A stretch of DNA of 64,000 nucleotides, from assembly GCA_005798335.1 (NCBI GenBank), contig SYJV01000075.1:1-64000 (forward strand), given 5' to 3'. Source of the stretch: Planctomycetaceae bacterium. GTDB lineage: Bacteria; Planctomycetota; Planctomycetia; Pirellulales; Pirellulaceae. Position 1 is the first letter of the stretch, and every line of letters begins with the position of its first letter. The notes below the pieces were generated by a model. That model saw only the letters and a program-made list of their open reading frames with translations, had not been told where the DNA came from and ran no database searches. Below are positions 56,419 to 64,000 of the stretch, piece by piece. Made by a program: the position numbers and the translations under genes.

Positions 56419-58362
56419 ATGCTCGATAGTTCAATCTCAGAAAATCTAGATCGATGCTTAGACGAGCTGGAGCGCTTGGCCAGAACCGATCTGTCTCGAT
56501 CGCGCCTGATCGCGGAATCGCTAGCACGCATTGACTTCCTGCTCAGTCCGCTCGGCTCCGCTTTTGTAATGCCTGCAAATGCGGCTCCGTGGATCGTGAT
56601 TTCGAAGACCCCAAGCATGCATACCGCGGAGCTGCAGAACTGGGTGATGAATCGGATTTGCATCATTCCACCTACAAATCTCAAGGTTGAACAAATCCAG
56701 CCGACTCAGTTTCGCTTGCTCATGTTGCTGGATCCCAACGACCTATCCAAGGGTGGGCTCGTTGTCGATCTGCCGGAAGTTCCCACGACAGCCTTAAAAG
56801 CACTGGTTTCGGCGATCGCGGAGATCATCCTTGTAAGTTCGTGGCGTCAAATCGACCATTTTCTTAGGCATCCGTGGGAACGGTTTCAGCGCGCGATGCA
56901 CGACTTGGCAACCGTATCGAGTTTGCAAGCAGCGGCGGTCCTGTTAGTAAACGAATTGCGTGTTGCGACGGACAGCGATCGAGTGTCCCTGATTGGCTCG
57001 ATTGGGCGTGGACGCAAAAGAGTTTTGGCAACAAGTACGGTGTCCGAATTCGAAGGAAAATCTGCTGCAATTGATGCGATCGAACAATGGGCAGGAGCTT
57101 GTTTGTCGTCTGGGCAATCAAAGACACAGTCGGCGCTGGACGCCAGCGAATCGAATTCTTCGCACGCTTCGCCAGTGCCTCGCAAACCGTCCGACTTGCT
57201 CTTGCATGCTTTGGCGCTACCATTGAACGAAAATGCAACAGTCAAAGATGAACAATCCAAAGACTCAACTCTCTCAAATCCGTCGAATGCATGGTGTGTT
57301 GTGCTGGAGTGGAATTCGCTCGATCGGTTTCATGCCGAATTGCCGAAAGTGAATGCGCTTAGTGCGAGCGTAGCAAACGCTTGGTTGGAGCGAGTTCGCT
57401 GGTCGAAGGTTCCTTGGTTTTGGCGACGGTTGGTGACACGTCCCGGTGAGCAACGAAATGGTTTCGGGCGCGCGGGCAGTTGGGCGATGGGAATTTTTGT
57501 TGCGATCTGCGGCGGGTACCTGGCAAACTTGCCGACCGAGTTGGTAATTGAAGCACGAGGTGTGCTTCAGCCATCGCTGCAGCGGATGGTTTTTGCGACC
57601 AATGATGGCTATGTGGATCGGTTGTGGGTGGAGGACGGGCAAACTGTGACGATGGGACAGCCAATCGCTCTTCTACGCTCGCCGCAGCTCGACAATCGTC
57701 GGGAGGAGCTCAGCGGGGAGCTGATGACGCTGGCCGAGAAACGAAGTGGTCTGTTGGTCGCGGAGAACCAGATTCAGGCAAGTGATCCGTCCGCCGCGGT
57801 GTCTCAAGGGCGAATTGCCGCTGAAGTACGCGAGATCGATGCACATCAGAGAAGTTTGCGAGAACTGGACGAGTTACTAAAATCCGAACACGAAAAACTG
57901 GAGTTGCTCAGTCCCATCGACGGAATCGTCGTCGCGAATCAGATTCAACGCAATTTGTTATCGCGTCCTGTTCGGCGCGGAGATGCGCTGCTGAAAATAG
58001 TTGCCGTGGATGGGCCATGGCGCATCGAAGCGCGTCTGTCCGATCAAGACTCAGCTTACGTGCGCAAGTATTTTGATCAATTCTCGGTAAATCAAGACCA
58101 GGCTGCTGGCGGCGTCAAGTTTCTGTTGGTGGCCCGTCCCGAACTGCGATTTCGCGGAAGCTTACAATGGATTTCCAAATCAACTCACAATGATGGCAAC
58201 GGAGCGTTCGTTGACGTGCACATTGCTGTGGAACAATTTGTGGTCGGACATGGGCAAATCGGATCGACAGTGGTAACGCATATTTCTTGTGGCCAACAAC
58301 CGTGGTGGTTCGTGCAACTTCGACCGCTGATCGAGGCCATGCAGCGCAGATTTTGGATCTGA
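56419..58362 (+). CDS. GAF-domain / HlyD membrane-fusion adaptor
   Basis: A 647-residue fusion. Residues about 160-325 resemble a GAF sensor domain (AMHDLATVSSLQAAAVLLVNELRVATDSDRVSLIGSIGRGRKRVLATS, ending AWCVVLEW). One transmembrane helix lies at 352-372 (WAMGIFVAICGGYLANLPTEL). Then come a biotinyl-lipoyl half (VIEARGVLQPSLQRMVFATNDGYVDRLWVEDGQTV), a coiled coil (about 420-495) and the returning lipoyl half (LLSPIDGIVVANQ). The GAF part should thus be cytoplasmic and the adaptor periplasmic. ATG 56419 (GGA upstream) is preferred over 56377. Coupling a ligand or redox sensor to an export adaptor is unusual. It lies 20 bases before the next gene. Confidence 0.85.
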   Translation: MLDSSISENLDRCLDELERLARTDLSRSRLIAESLARIDFLLSPLGSAFVMPANAAPWIVISKTPSMHTAELQNWVMNRICIIPPTNLKVEQIQPTQFRLLMLLDPNDLSKGGLVVDLPEVPTTALKALVSAIAEIILVSSWRQIDHFLRHPWERFQRAMHDLATVSSLQAAAVLLVNELRVATDSDRVSLIGSIGRGRKRVLATSTVSEFEGKSAAIDAIEQWAGACLSSGQSKTQSALDASESNSSHASPVPRKPSDLLLHALALPLNENATVKDEQSKDSTLSNPSNAWCVVLEWNSLDRFHAELPKVNALSASVANAWLERVRWSKVPWFWRRLVTRPGEQRNGFGRAGSWAMGIFVAICGGYLANLPTELVIEARGVLQPSLQRMVFATNDGYVDRLWVEDGQTVTMGQPIALLRSPQLDNRREELSGELMTLAEKRSGLLVAENQIQASDPSAAVSQGRIAAEVREIDAHQRSLRELDELLKSEHEKLELLSPIDGIVVANQIQRNLLSRPVRRGDALLKIVAVDGPWRIEARLSDQDSAYVRKYFDQFSVNQDQAAGGVKFLLVARPELRFRGSLQWISKSTHNDGNGAFVDVHIAVEQFVVGHGQIGSTVVTHISCGQQPWWFVQLRPLIEAMQRRFWI

Positions 58363-58382
58363 AAGAGTTTCCGGTGCGACAA

Positions 58383-59363
58383 ATGCTTCATAGCTTTGAA
58401 AGAGACAACATGTTGGGTGCTCGTTTGGGCCGTCAGTTAATAGGGAACGACGTCTGGTGGATGCACGGTTTACTTATTGGCAGAAATGCGTGGCGAGTTG
58501 CCGGACTGATCTTGTTGATGGTCTCGCCCTCGTTGGGAGAGCCGCCACTGCAGAGTCGATTGGTAATCGTAGAAAATGCGATCCTGAAGACGATCGAGAC
58601 AACTACAGTGCCAGCGGAAGCAACCGGTGTCTTGGTATCCGTTGCAGTTGCAGAAGGGAGCGTTGTGCAGCAAGGAGCCGAGTTGGCCAAGATTCGCGAC
58701 GACATTGTTCGACTACAAGTAGATCGCGCGAGATTACAGCGGGAATCGGCGCTTCGCAAACAAAAGAACGATATCAATTTACAGTTGGCGCTTAAGAGTG
58801 CGGCGGTCTCGGAGAATGAACTCAAACGAGCCGAGAATGCGAACCGAGTTGTCTCGAACACTTATCCTCAAAATGAAATCGATCGCTTGCGGTTAGTTCT
58901 GGATCGGGCTCGATTGGAAATCGAACGAGCCAAACACGAGCGAGAGCTGCAGGACATCGAAGTAGAGGTCGTCGAGAACGAGCACCGGCAAGCGCAAGAT
59001 CTGCTGGCGCGTCATCGCATTGTGGCGCCTAACAGCGGCATGATCGTCCAACTCGAAAAGAAGGCTGGGGAATGGGTTGAACCGGGCACGAAGATCGTTC
59101 AGATCGTGCGCATTGATCGCTTGAGGATTGAGGGCTTTGTGGGTGCCGCCGACGCCACGGACGATTTGGCTGGCGCGACTGCTAAGGCAGAAATAGCCGC
59201 TGGAACGAAGAATGTGCCGAGCACAGGAAAAGTTGTCTTTGTCAGTCCGGACTCGAATCCGGTGAACGGATTGGTGCGTGTGTTTATCGAGATCGAAAAT
59301 CCGCAAGGCAAATTGCGGCCAGGTCTGAAAGTCAATGCGGTAATCATGGTTCCCATAGAATGA
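58383..59363 (+). CDS. HlyD-family periplasmic adaptor
   Basis: About 326 residues from ATG 58383. Other in-frame ATGs at 58410 and 58461 are possible, and the last gives the best signal peptide (MHGLLIGRNAWRVAGLILLMVSPSLGE). The mature protein has the HlyD layout: lipoyl half (VPAEATGVLVSVAVAEGSVVQQGAELAKI), a long coiled coil (about 110-220), second lipoyl half (HRIVAPNSGMIVQLEKKAGEWVEPG) and a beta-barrel ending PQGKLRPGLKVNAVIM. The stop overlaps the M50 start (ATGA), so translation is coupled. Confidence 0.85.
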   Translation: MLHSFERDNMLGARLGRQLIGNDVWWMHGLLIGRNAWRVAGLILLMVSPSLGEPPLQSRLVIVENAILKTIETTTVPAEATGVLVSVAVAEGSVVQQGAELAKIRDDIVRLQVDRARLQRESALRKQKNDINLQLALKSAAVSENELKRAENANRVVSNTYPQNEIDRLRLVLDRARLEIERAKHERELQDIEVEVVENEHRQAQDLLARHRIVAPNSGMIVQLEKKAGEWVEPGTKIVQIVRIDRLRIEGFVGAADATDDLAGATAKAEIAAGTKNVPSTGKVVFVSPDSNPVNGLVRVFIEIENPQGKLRPGLKVNAVIMVPIE

Positions 59364-61606
59364 CGACTCTTGCGGCAATCGCAGAATCACGTCAGGTTCA
59401 CCTGCAAACGCTGCCGAGATTTCGCGAAGACATTCAGTGGTCGCGTTACATGGACGACTCAGATCAGCGCTGGGTAGCTCGCGATCCGATCTCGCTCGAA
59501 TATTACTACTTCAGTCACCAAGAAAAACGATTGACTGAATTACTCGATGGACAGGCTTCGCCTGCTGAAATATTGCGAGCAATTCAATTACAGTTTCCGG
59601 CGGCGAATATATCTGCACATTGGATGCAAGTTGTATTGCGCAAATTGGATAACGCCTGTTTGCTGCTCACCGACAGATCCGCATACGACTTGCTACATCG
59701 CAAGCAGCGCCAAAGTGTGCGCAGCGCGTTCGCTTGGTTGATCAGCCCCTTGTCGATTCGATTTCCGCTGGCGGATCCCACGCGAATGCTATGTTGGTTG
59801 GAGAACCCAGCGCGTTGGCTGTTTCATCGGTATGCTGTGGCGGCAGTGTTCAGTTTGACGCTCATGGTTGGAGTGCTGGTACTGATTCGATTGGCGGGGA
59901 GTGTATCGCTAGCCGATTCGCTGGTGCAGTTGCTGCAAGGCGAACGGTTATTTTGGCTGATCGCGTGTTATGTGTGTGTCAAATCGTTGCACGAATTGGG
60001 CCATGCGCTGGCTTGCCAGATTGTGGGCGCGGAATGCCATGACGTTGGGATTCTGCTGCTATGTTTTACGCCCTGCTTGTACTGCGACGTTTCGGATACT
60101 TGGAAGATTCCCAATCGGCTCAAGCGTGCCGCGGTTGCTGCGGCAGGGATTTACGTGGAATTAATGCTGGCCATGCTGGCGGGAGTAGTATGGTTATCGT
60201 CACAGCCAGGAACGCTGAACACATTGGCCTTGAACGTCATGGTGATCTGTTCGGTAGGTACATTACTGGTCAATGCAAATCCATTGCTGAAGTATGACGG
60301 ATACTACGTGCTGTCGGACGTTTGGGGTGTGCCGAATTTAATGCACCAGAGCCAAGAAGTTATTCGAGCATCCACTGTGGCTTGGCTATCGGGAACACGC
60401 ATGGAATCGAAACGCTGGGATGCTGGCCCGATTGGATTAGCCTTGTTTGGAATCGCGTCAACTTTGTACAGAACGCTGATGCTCGCGGCGCTGGTCTGGG
60501 TAGTTTATGTATTGTCGCGACGATACGATGCTCAATGGCTGGGCGTTGCGTTGGTTGTGGTTATGCTCGTAGGTTGGTTTTGGGTTGGGTGGCAATCGAT
60601 AATCACAATCTTGCAGGGGTTGCTGGTCCAGGGTGTTCGCCTGCGCCGATTGTCGATGCTCGTCATCGTGATGGGAGGATTGCTGTGGAGTTTGTTCATG
60701 ATTCCATGGCCCACCTATGTTCGAGCTCGTGGAGTTGGCCGCTTTGCGAACATGGAACCTGTATTTGCAGCGCAAGCTGCGACAATAACGTTTGCCGAAC
60801 AAGCTGACAGCCGAGTAACTGCAGGTGCCCCGGTGTTGATTCTCGAAAATTTCGACGCGCGGGCCAACCTAATAAGACTGCGAGCAGATCTTGCGCAGAA
60901 CCAGGAAAGAGTCGACGATTTGCAAGCCCGATCTGTGGATGATTCGTTGGCGGCACAATTGTTACCGACCGCGATGATGAGCTTGCAGGAGCTGAAATCC
61001 AAACAGGCCGCGATGCAACGAGACCTGGAGTCGCTCGAAGTTCGTGCGACAACTGATGGCGTGGTAGTTCCAAGTTCGTGGCAATTGCCGGTCAGCTTAA
61101 CGAGCCATCCTGTCGACATTTCGCGTCGCTGGTCGATTTCGGCTGAGTGTTTGGGAGGTGGCTTAGAGCGCGGCGAATTAGTTGCTTGGGTGGCGCACGA
61201 GCAAGGTGGATATTGCGTCGAAGTGATGGTGCAGGAACAAGAGAGTGACTTGCTCCACGTCGGAGCGCTAGTTCAATGCCGTTGGGATTGTGCCGCGTGG
61301 CAACAAGTGAACGGGAAAGTGAAGTCGATTTCGTCTGAGCCGATATCGAAAACTCCCGAAGAACTCCAAGGAGACTATGAACTTATTTCGATTCGCGATG
61401 GAAATGGAACGATTGTGCCCGAGCGTCCGAGCTACCTAGTTACAGTCGAAGTCGATCAAATTCCCGACGGAGCGAGCCATGGATCGCTGGTTACGGCCCG
61501 TATCGAAGTGGCATCAAGAACACTGTATCAATCGTCAGTTCGCCTATTTCAGCAGACATTTCGGTCGGCCAAGCTGTCGGACGCCATGCGGCCCACTACC
61601 CCGTAA
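59360..61606 (+). CDS. M50 site-2-protease-like / HlyD fusion membrane protein
   Basis: A 748-residue protein. Residues about 30-110 form a winged-helix PqqD-like domain (RWVARDPISLEYYYFSHQEKRLTELLDG). The membrane part has the zinc-protease motif HELGH (211-215) and the distal Asp ligand in NPLLKYDGYYVLSD (Asp313), both in predicted helices. A further helix region leads to a C-terminal lipoyl/coiled-coil adaptor (VFAAQAATITFAEQADSRVTAGAPVLI; a coiled coil near 505-560). This is the layout of 'putative peptide zinc metalloprotease' proteins found with peptide or bacteriocin export. Substrate unknown. It forms one operon with the two HlyD genes and is divergent from the TolC-like gene. Confidence 0.88.
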   Translation: MTTLAAIAESRQVHLQTLPRFREDIQWSRYMDDSDQRWVARDPISLEYYYFSHQEKRLTELLDGQASPAEILRAIQLQFPAANISAHWMQVVLRKLDNACLLLTDRSAYDLLHRKQRQSVRSAFAWLISPLSIRFPLADPTRMLCWLENPARWLFHRYAVAAVFSLTLMVGVLVLIRLAGSVSLADSLVQLLQGERLFWLIACYVCVKSLHELGHALACQIVGAECHDVGILLLCFTPCLYCDVSDTWKIPNRLKRAAVAAAGIYVELMLAMLAGVVWLSSQPGTLNTLALNVMVICSVGTLLVNANPLLKYDGYYVLSDVWGVPNLMHQSQEVIRASTVAWLSGTRMESKRWDAGPIGLALFGIASTLYRTLMLAALVWVVYVLSRRYDAQWLGVALVVVMLVGWFWVGWQSIITILQGLLVQGVRLRRLSMLVIVMGGLLWSLFMIPWPTYVRARGVGRFANMEPVFAAQAATITFAEQADSRVTAGAPVLILENFDARANLIRLRADLAQNQERVDDLQARSVDDSLAAQLLPTAMMSLQELKSKQAAMQRDLESLEVRATTDGVVVPSSWQLPVSLTSHPVDISRRWSISAECLGGGLERGELVAWVAHEQGGYCVEVMVQEQESDLLHVGALVQCRWDCAAWQQVNGKVKSISSEPISKTPEELQGDYELISIRDGNGTIVPERPSYLVTVEVDQIPDGASHGSLVTARIEVASRTLYQSSVRLFQQTFRSAKLSDAMRPTTP

Positions 61607-61847
61607 ATTGCAAACTGAGAGGCAATCGTTCAGCGCCACATCGACTTCCATTACAAGTCGCTCCATAATTCGTTGTGGGGGAATAAGTAGGGATTATAAT
61701 CGTTTTAATCGCTAAAGTCCTTATTCGACCATTCTGATTAGCTAAGGTTTTTCCTTCGCGACCGGGCTGGGGGTTGCCACCTACTCACTCCGAGCTAATT
61801 GTGGAATGAACATCGTTTCTGAAGAATTGTAAGTTGGGCAAGAATCC

Positions 61848-62381
61848 ATGGCTGCTCCGTCGCAGGACGACGTTCCCGAATCACCTGAAGCAATGTCGCG
61901 CAAGAAGCACGGACAGTTTGTGGCATTTCGTTTGGGAGATCAAAGTTACGCGTTTCGAATTGCCCAGATCGAAGCCATCGTGATCCTGGAGCAGGTCACC
62001 AAGATTCCTCAATCGCCAGAGTATGTCGAGGGGGTCAGCAACCTGCGAGGTTCGATCATCCCGATTATTAATTTGCGCCGCTTGTTTGGCTTGGAGCCCA
62101 AGGCGGTGGACGCGGAGACTCGTACTATCGTTGTGAACGTCGGTTCGCGAACAATTGGTTGCACCGTCGATACGGTTTCTCAGGTTGTGCGAATAGAAGA
62201 AGACAGCATTCAGCCGGCTCCAGATACCGTGACCAAAGACGGCGCGCAGTACATTGGTGGGTTTGCGAGAATTAACGGATCACTGTTGATATTGATTGAG
62301 ATCGACGAGTTGTTAGCACCGGAAAAATTGGAACGAATTTCTCAGTTGGCACAATTCGGAGCAACCTTTCGCAAACCTTGA
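61848..62381 (+). CDS. cheW: chemotaxis coupling protein CheW
   Basis: A 177-residue CheW, linking chemoreceptors to the CheA kinase. The core is FVAFRLGDQSYAFRIAQIEAIVILEQVTKIPQSPEYVEGVSNLRGSIIPIINLRRLFGL, with the receptor-binding NLRG loop, followed by GCTVDTVSQVVRIEED. An N-terminal extension of about 20 residues precedes it. It lies 94 bases before the chemoreceptor gene, so the pair is likely cotranscribed. No cheA, cheB or cheR is in the window. Confidence 0.95.
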   Translation: MAAPSQDDVPESPEAMSRKKHGQFVAFRLGDQSYAFRIAQIEAIVILEQVTKIPQSPEYVEGVSNLRGSIIPIINLRRLFGLEPKAVDAETRTIVVNVGSRTIGCTVDTVSQVVRIEEDSIQPAPDTVTKDGAQYIGGFARINGSLLILIEIDELLAPEKLERISQLAQFGATFRKP

Positions 62382-62475
62382 AATCCAGCATGCTTGCGGG
62401 CAGTCAGGTTATCAGCGTGGGACGAGCTTTTTTACCTTGAACAAACATCATTGATCCTTTGGAGTCGACCAAGTC

Positions 62476-63924
62476 ATGTCAAAGCGAACCTCATCCCGAG
62501 CCACGGAGAATGCCAAAGCTGAGGCAGCCGCCGGTGCTGGACGAGTGACGGCAGCCAAAACCAAGACGACCACGCACAGTGCTCGTCTGCCGAAAGCGGA
62601 CGTATTTCACGGCATACCCGTCAAGCTATTTACTCAAGTTGTCGAGACAGCGGCAGTACGAATTTTGTTGGCTGACCGCGAGCTGCGCGTCAACTACATG
62701 AACGAAGCTTCATTGCAGGGACTCCTGCGGCTGGAGCATCAACTCCCGTGCCGCGCTGAGGACATCCTGGGCCGATCGCTAGATCTATTCTTCAAGAACG
62801 CCGAGTTTCCGCATCGCATTTTGGCCGATCCCCGCAATTTGCCCTACCATGCGAAAGTGCGTTTAGGCGATGAGATTCTCGATCTGAATCTTACAGCGCT
62901 GCGAAACGATTCGGGCGACTACTTCGGACCGATGCTGACTTGGGATATCATCACCGAACATGAGAACGCGCGGATTCGCGATCAGGAAATGGCGGCGCGC
63001 CAGGAAGCCGCGCGGCTGACTTTTGAGGATGCCGCCAATTCGCTAATGCAGTCTGCCGCGGCGGCTGCTCAAGGCGATCTGACGACGGTAATCACGGTCG
63101 ATAGCAATGACGATATGGGGCGATTGGCGGCCAGCCTGCGTAAAATGCTCAGCGACCTGCGAGTCGTCATTGCGGAAGTGATCGAAGCTGCGAATCAGCA
63201 GAACGAAGGCGCACGAACCATTGCCGAAAGTAGCGCGAATCTCAGCGAAGGGGCACAAACTCAGGCCGCTTCGGTCGAGCAAATGTCGGTTTCGGTCGAG
63301 CAAATGATTCATTCCAGCGAAATCATTTCCAAGAATGCCAGCAATGCCAAGGCGCAGGCTAGTGAAATGAGCCGCTTGGCCAAGCACGGAGGTGCTGCGG
63401 TGACCGAAGCGGTCAACGCCATGAAGATGATTGAGAAATCCAGCGAACAGATTCACGATATTATTCAAGTCATTAGCGAAATCGCTAGCCAAACGAACTT
63501 GCTGGCGCTCAATGCGGCCATTGAGGCCGCTCGTGCGGGCGAACACGGCCTGGGATTCGCAGTGGTAGCCGATGAAGTTCGCAAATTGGCTGAGCGTTCC
63601 AGTGAAGCAGCCAAGGAAATTACCTCCCTTATTAAAGAGTCTTCGCGGCGGGTTGACGAAGGGGCGTCGTTGTCCGAGAAAGTCGGCCAATCGCTACGCA
63701 GCATTGTGGCTGCGGTTGATACTACTGTAGAGGGTATCGGGCAAATTGCTGCATCCACTGAGTCGCAGGACGCCAGCGCCCAGCAAGTTAAAGCGGCGAT
63801 CCGCGCGGTATCCCAGACCACGGAATCCTACGCTGCGGCATCGGAAGAACTTGCCGCGAGTGCCGAAGAGCTTGGCGCACAAGCGCATAGCTTGCGAGAT
63901 TTAGTAGCCCGGTTCAAGGTATGA
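62476..63924 (+). CDS. soluble methyl-accepting chemotaxis protein with PAS-like domain
   Basis: A 482-residue cytosolic chemoreceptor. It has no transmembrane segment. Residues 1-45 are low complexity (Ala/Lys-rich). A PAS-like sensor follows (about 55-165, [32 protein letters not shown]), then a HAMP-like linker ([32 protein letters not shown]). The signalling hairpin tip is near 339-375 ([20 protein letters not shown], then [15 protein letters not shown]). GGAG lies 11 bases before ATG 62476. It probably senses an internal signal and acts with the adjacent CheW. Confidence 0.92.
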   Translation: MSKRTSSRATENAKAEAAAGAGRVTAAKTKTTTHSARLPKADVFHGIPVKLFTQVVETAAVRILLADRELRVNYMNEASLQGLLRLEHQLPCRAEDILGRSLDLFFKNAEFPHRILADPRNLPYHAKVRLGDEILDLNLTALRNDSGDYFGPMLTWDIITEHENARIRDQEMAARQEAARLTFEDAANSLMQSAAAAAQGDLTTVITVDSNDDMGRLAASLRKMLSDLRVVIAEVIEAANQQNEGARTIAESSANLSEGAQTQAASVEQMSVSVEQMIHSSEIISKNASNAKAQASEMSRLAKHGGAAVTEAVNAMKMIEKSSEQIHDIIQVISEIASQTNLLALNAAIEAARAGEHGLGFAVVADEVRKLAERSSEAAKEITSLIKESSRRVDEGASLSEKVGQSLRSIVAAVDTTVEGIGQIAASTESQDASAQQVKAAIRAVSQTTESYAAASEELAASAEELGAQAHSLRDLVARFKV

Positions 63925-64000
63925 GTCGAGAGCTGTGACAACAAATATTGAACGAGTGACAAATAATTCAGGTGGCCGGGTCCGCGTTGGGCGTGGTGCA

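Noticed and set aside
63043-63690. 215-codon minus-strand frame in the chemoreceptor gene
   Set aside because: Antisense to the conserved signalling domain.

Overview
The window looks like a chromosomal segment of a planctomycete, probably of the Pirellulaceae/Pirellulales. This rests on gene content. There are secreted c-type cytochrome proteins of the DUF1587/1592/1588/1585/1595 type, DUF1552 and DUF1501 Tat-exported proteins, a DUF1559 pseudopilin-like protein, and a very large propeller-HEAT-cytochrome 'membrane-bound dehydrogenase'. There is also a MoxR/DUF58/BatA-type operon. Housekeeping genes (serS, holA, prfB, clpS, suf) are interspersed and look normal for a bacterium. No rRNA, tRNA or CRISPR was recognised, and I saw no complete insertion sequence or phage.

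Layout. 1-630: a broken nucleotidyltransferase gene beside two short direct repeats. 1.0-5.6 kb: a translationally coupled cytochrome (DUF1592) and DUF1552 pair. 5.7-11.5 kb: clpS, an M20 dipeptidase, serS, a PQQ-type propeller protein and holA. 11.6-13.3 kb: a secreted propeller-like protein with a low-complexity tail. 13.5-18.8 kb: an iron-sulfur assembly operon (sufR-like regulator, sufC, sufB, sufD, Rieske ferredoxin, SufT-like factor) headed by a perfect palindrome that is a likely operator. 18.9-21.7 kb: a CobB-like sirtuin, prfB with its programmed +1 frameshift, and an unknown gene. 22.0-28.9 kb: small regulators, a second DUF1552 protein, an Asp/Glu racemase-like protein, then a DUF1559-lipoprotein-DUF1501 set. 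29-32.4 kb: a three-domain fatty-acyl-AMP ligase / ACP / alpha-oxoamine synthase. 33.1-38.0 kb: a 1620-residue polytopic membrane protein. 38.1-43.1 kb: an esterase and the large PVC-type cytochrome dehydrogenase. 43.3-44.8 kb: a Uma2-type nuclease and a decayed region with a transposase remnant. 44.8-51.6 kb: the MoxR operon. 51.7-53.9 kb: a small membrane ORF, a frameshifted HNH gene and a Tat-exported unknown. 54.3-61.6 kb: an envelope export module (TolC-like lipoprotein divergent from a GAF-HlyD fusion, an HlyD adaptor and an M50-protease/HlyD fusion). 61.8-63.9 kb: CheW and a soluble chemoreceptor.

The most notable structures are listed here. (1) A family of three ~122-131 bp palindromic elements, each flanked by a ~10-bp target duplication around a GTTA-like core: a non-autonomous mobile element. 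(2) Two other palindromic repeat families, mostly at gene ends. (3) The TolC/GAF-HlyD/HlyD/M50 module, which lacks an ABC ATPase and is the best candidate here for a poorly described export or envelope system. (4) The FAAL-ACP-oxoamine synthase, which predicts an unidentified sphingoid-like or aminoketone lipid. (5) A candidate autoregulatory operator in front of the suf operon.
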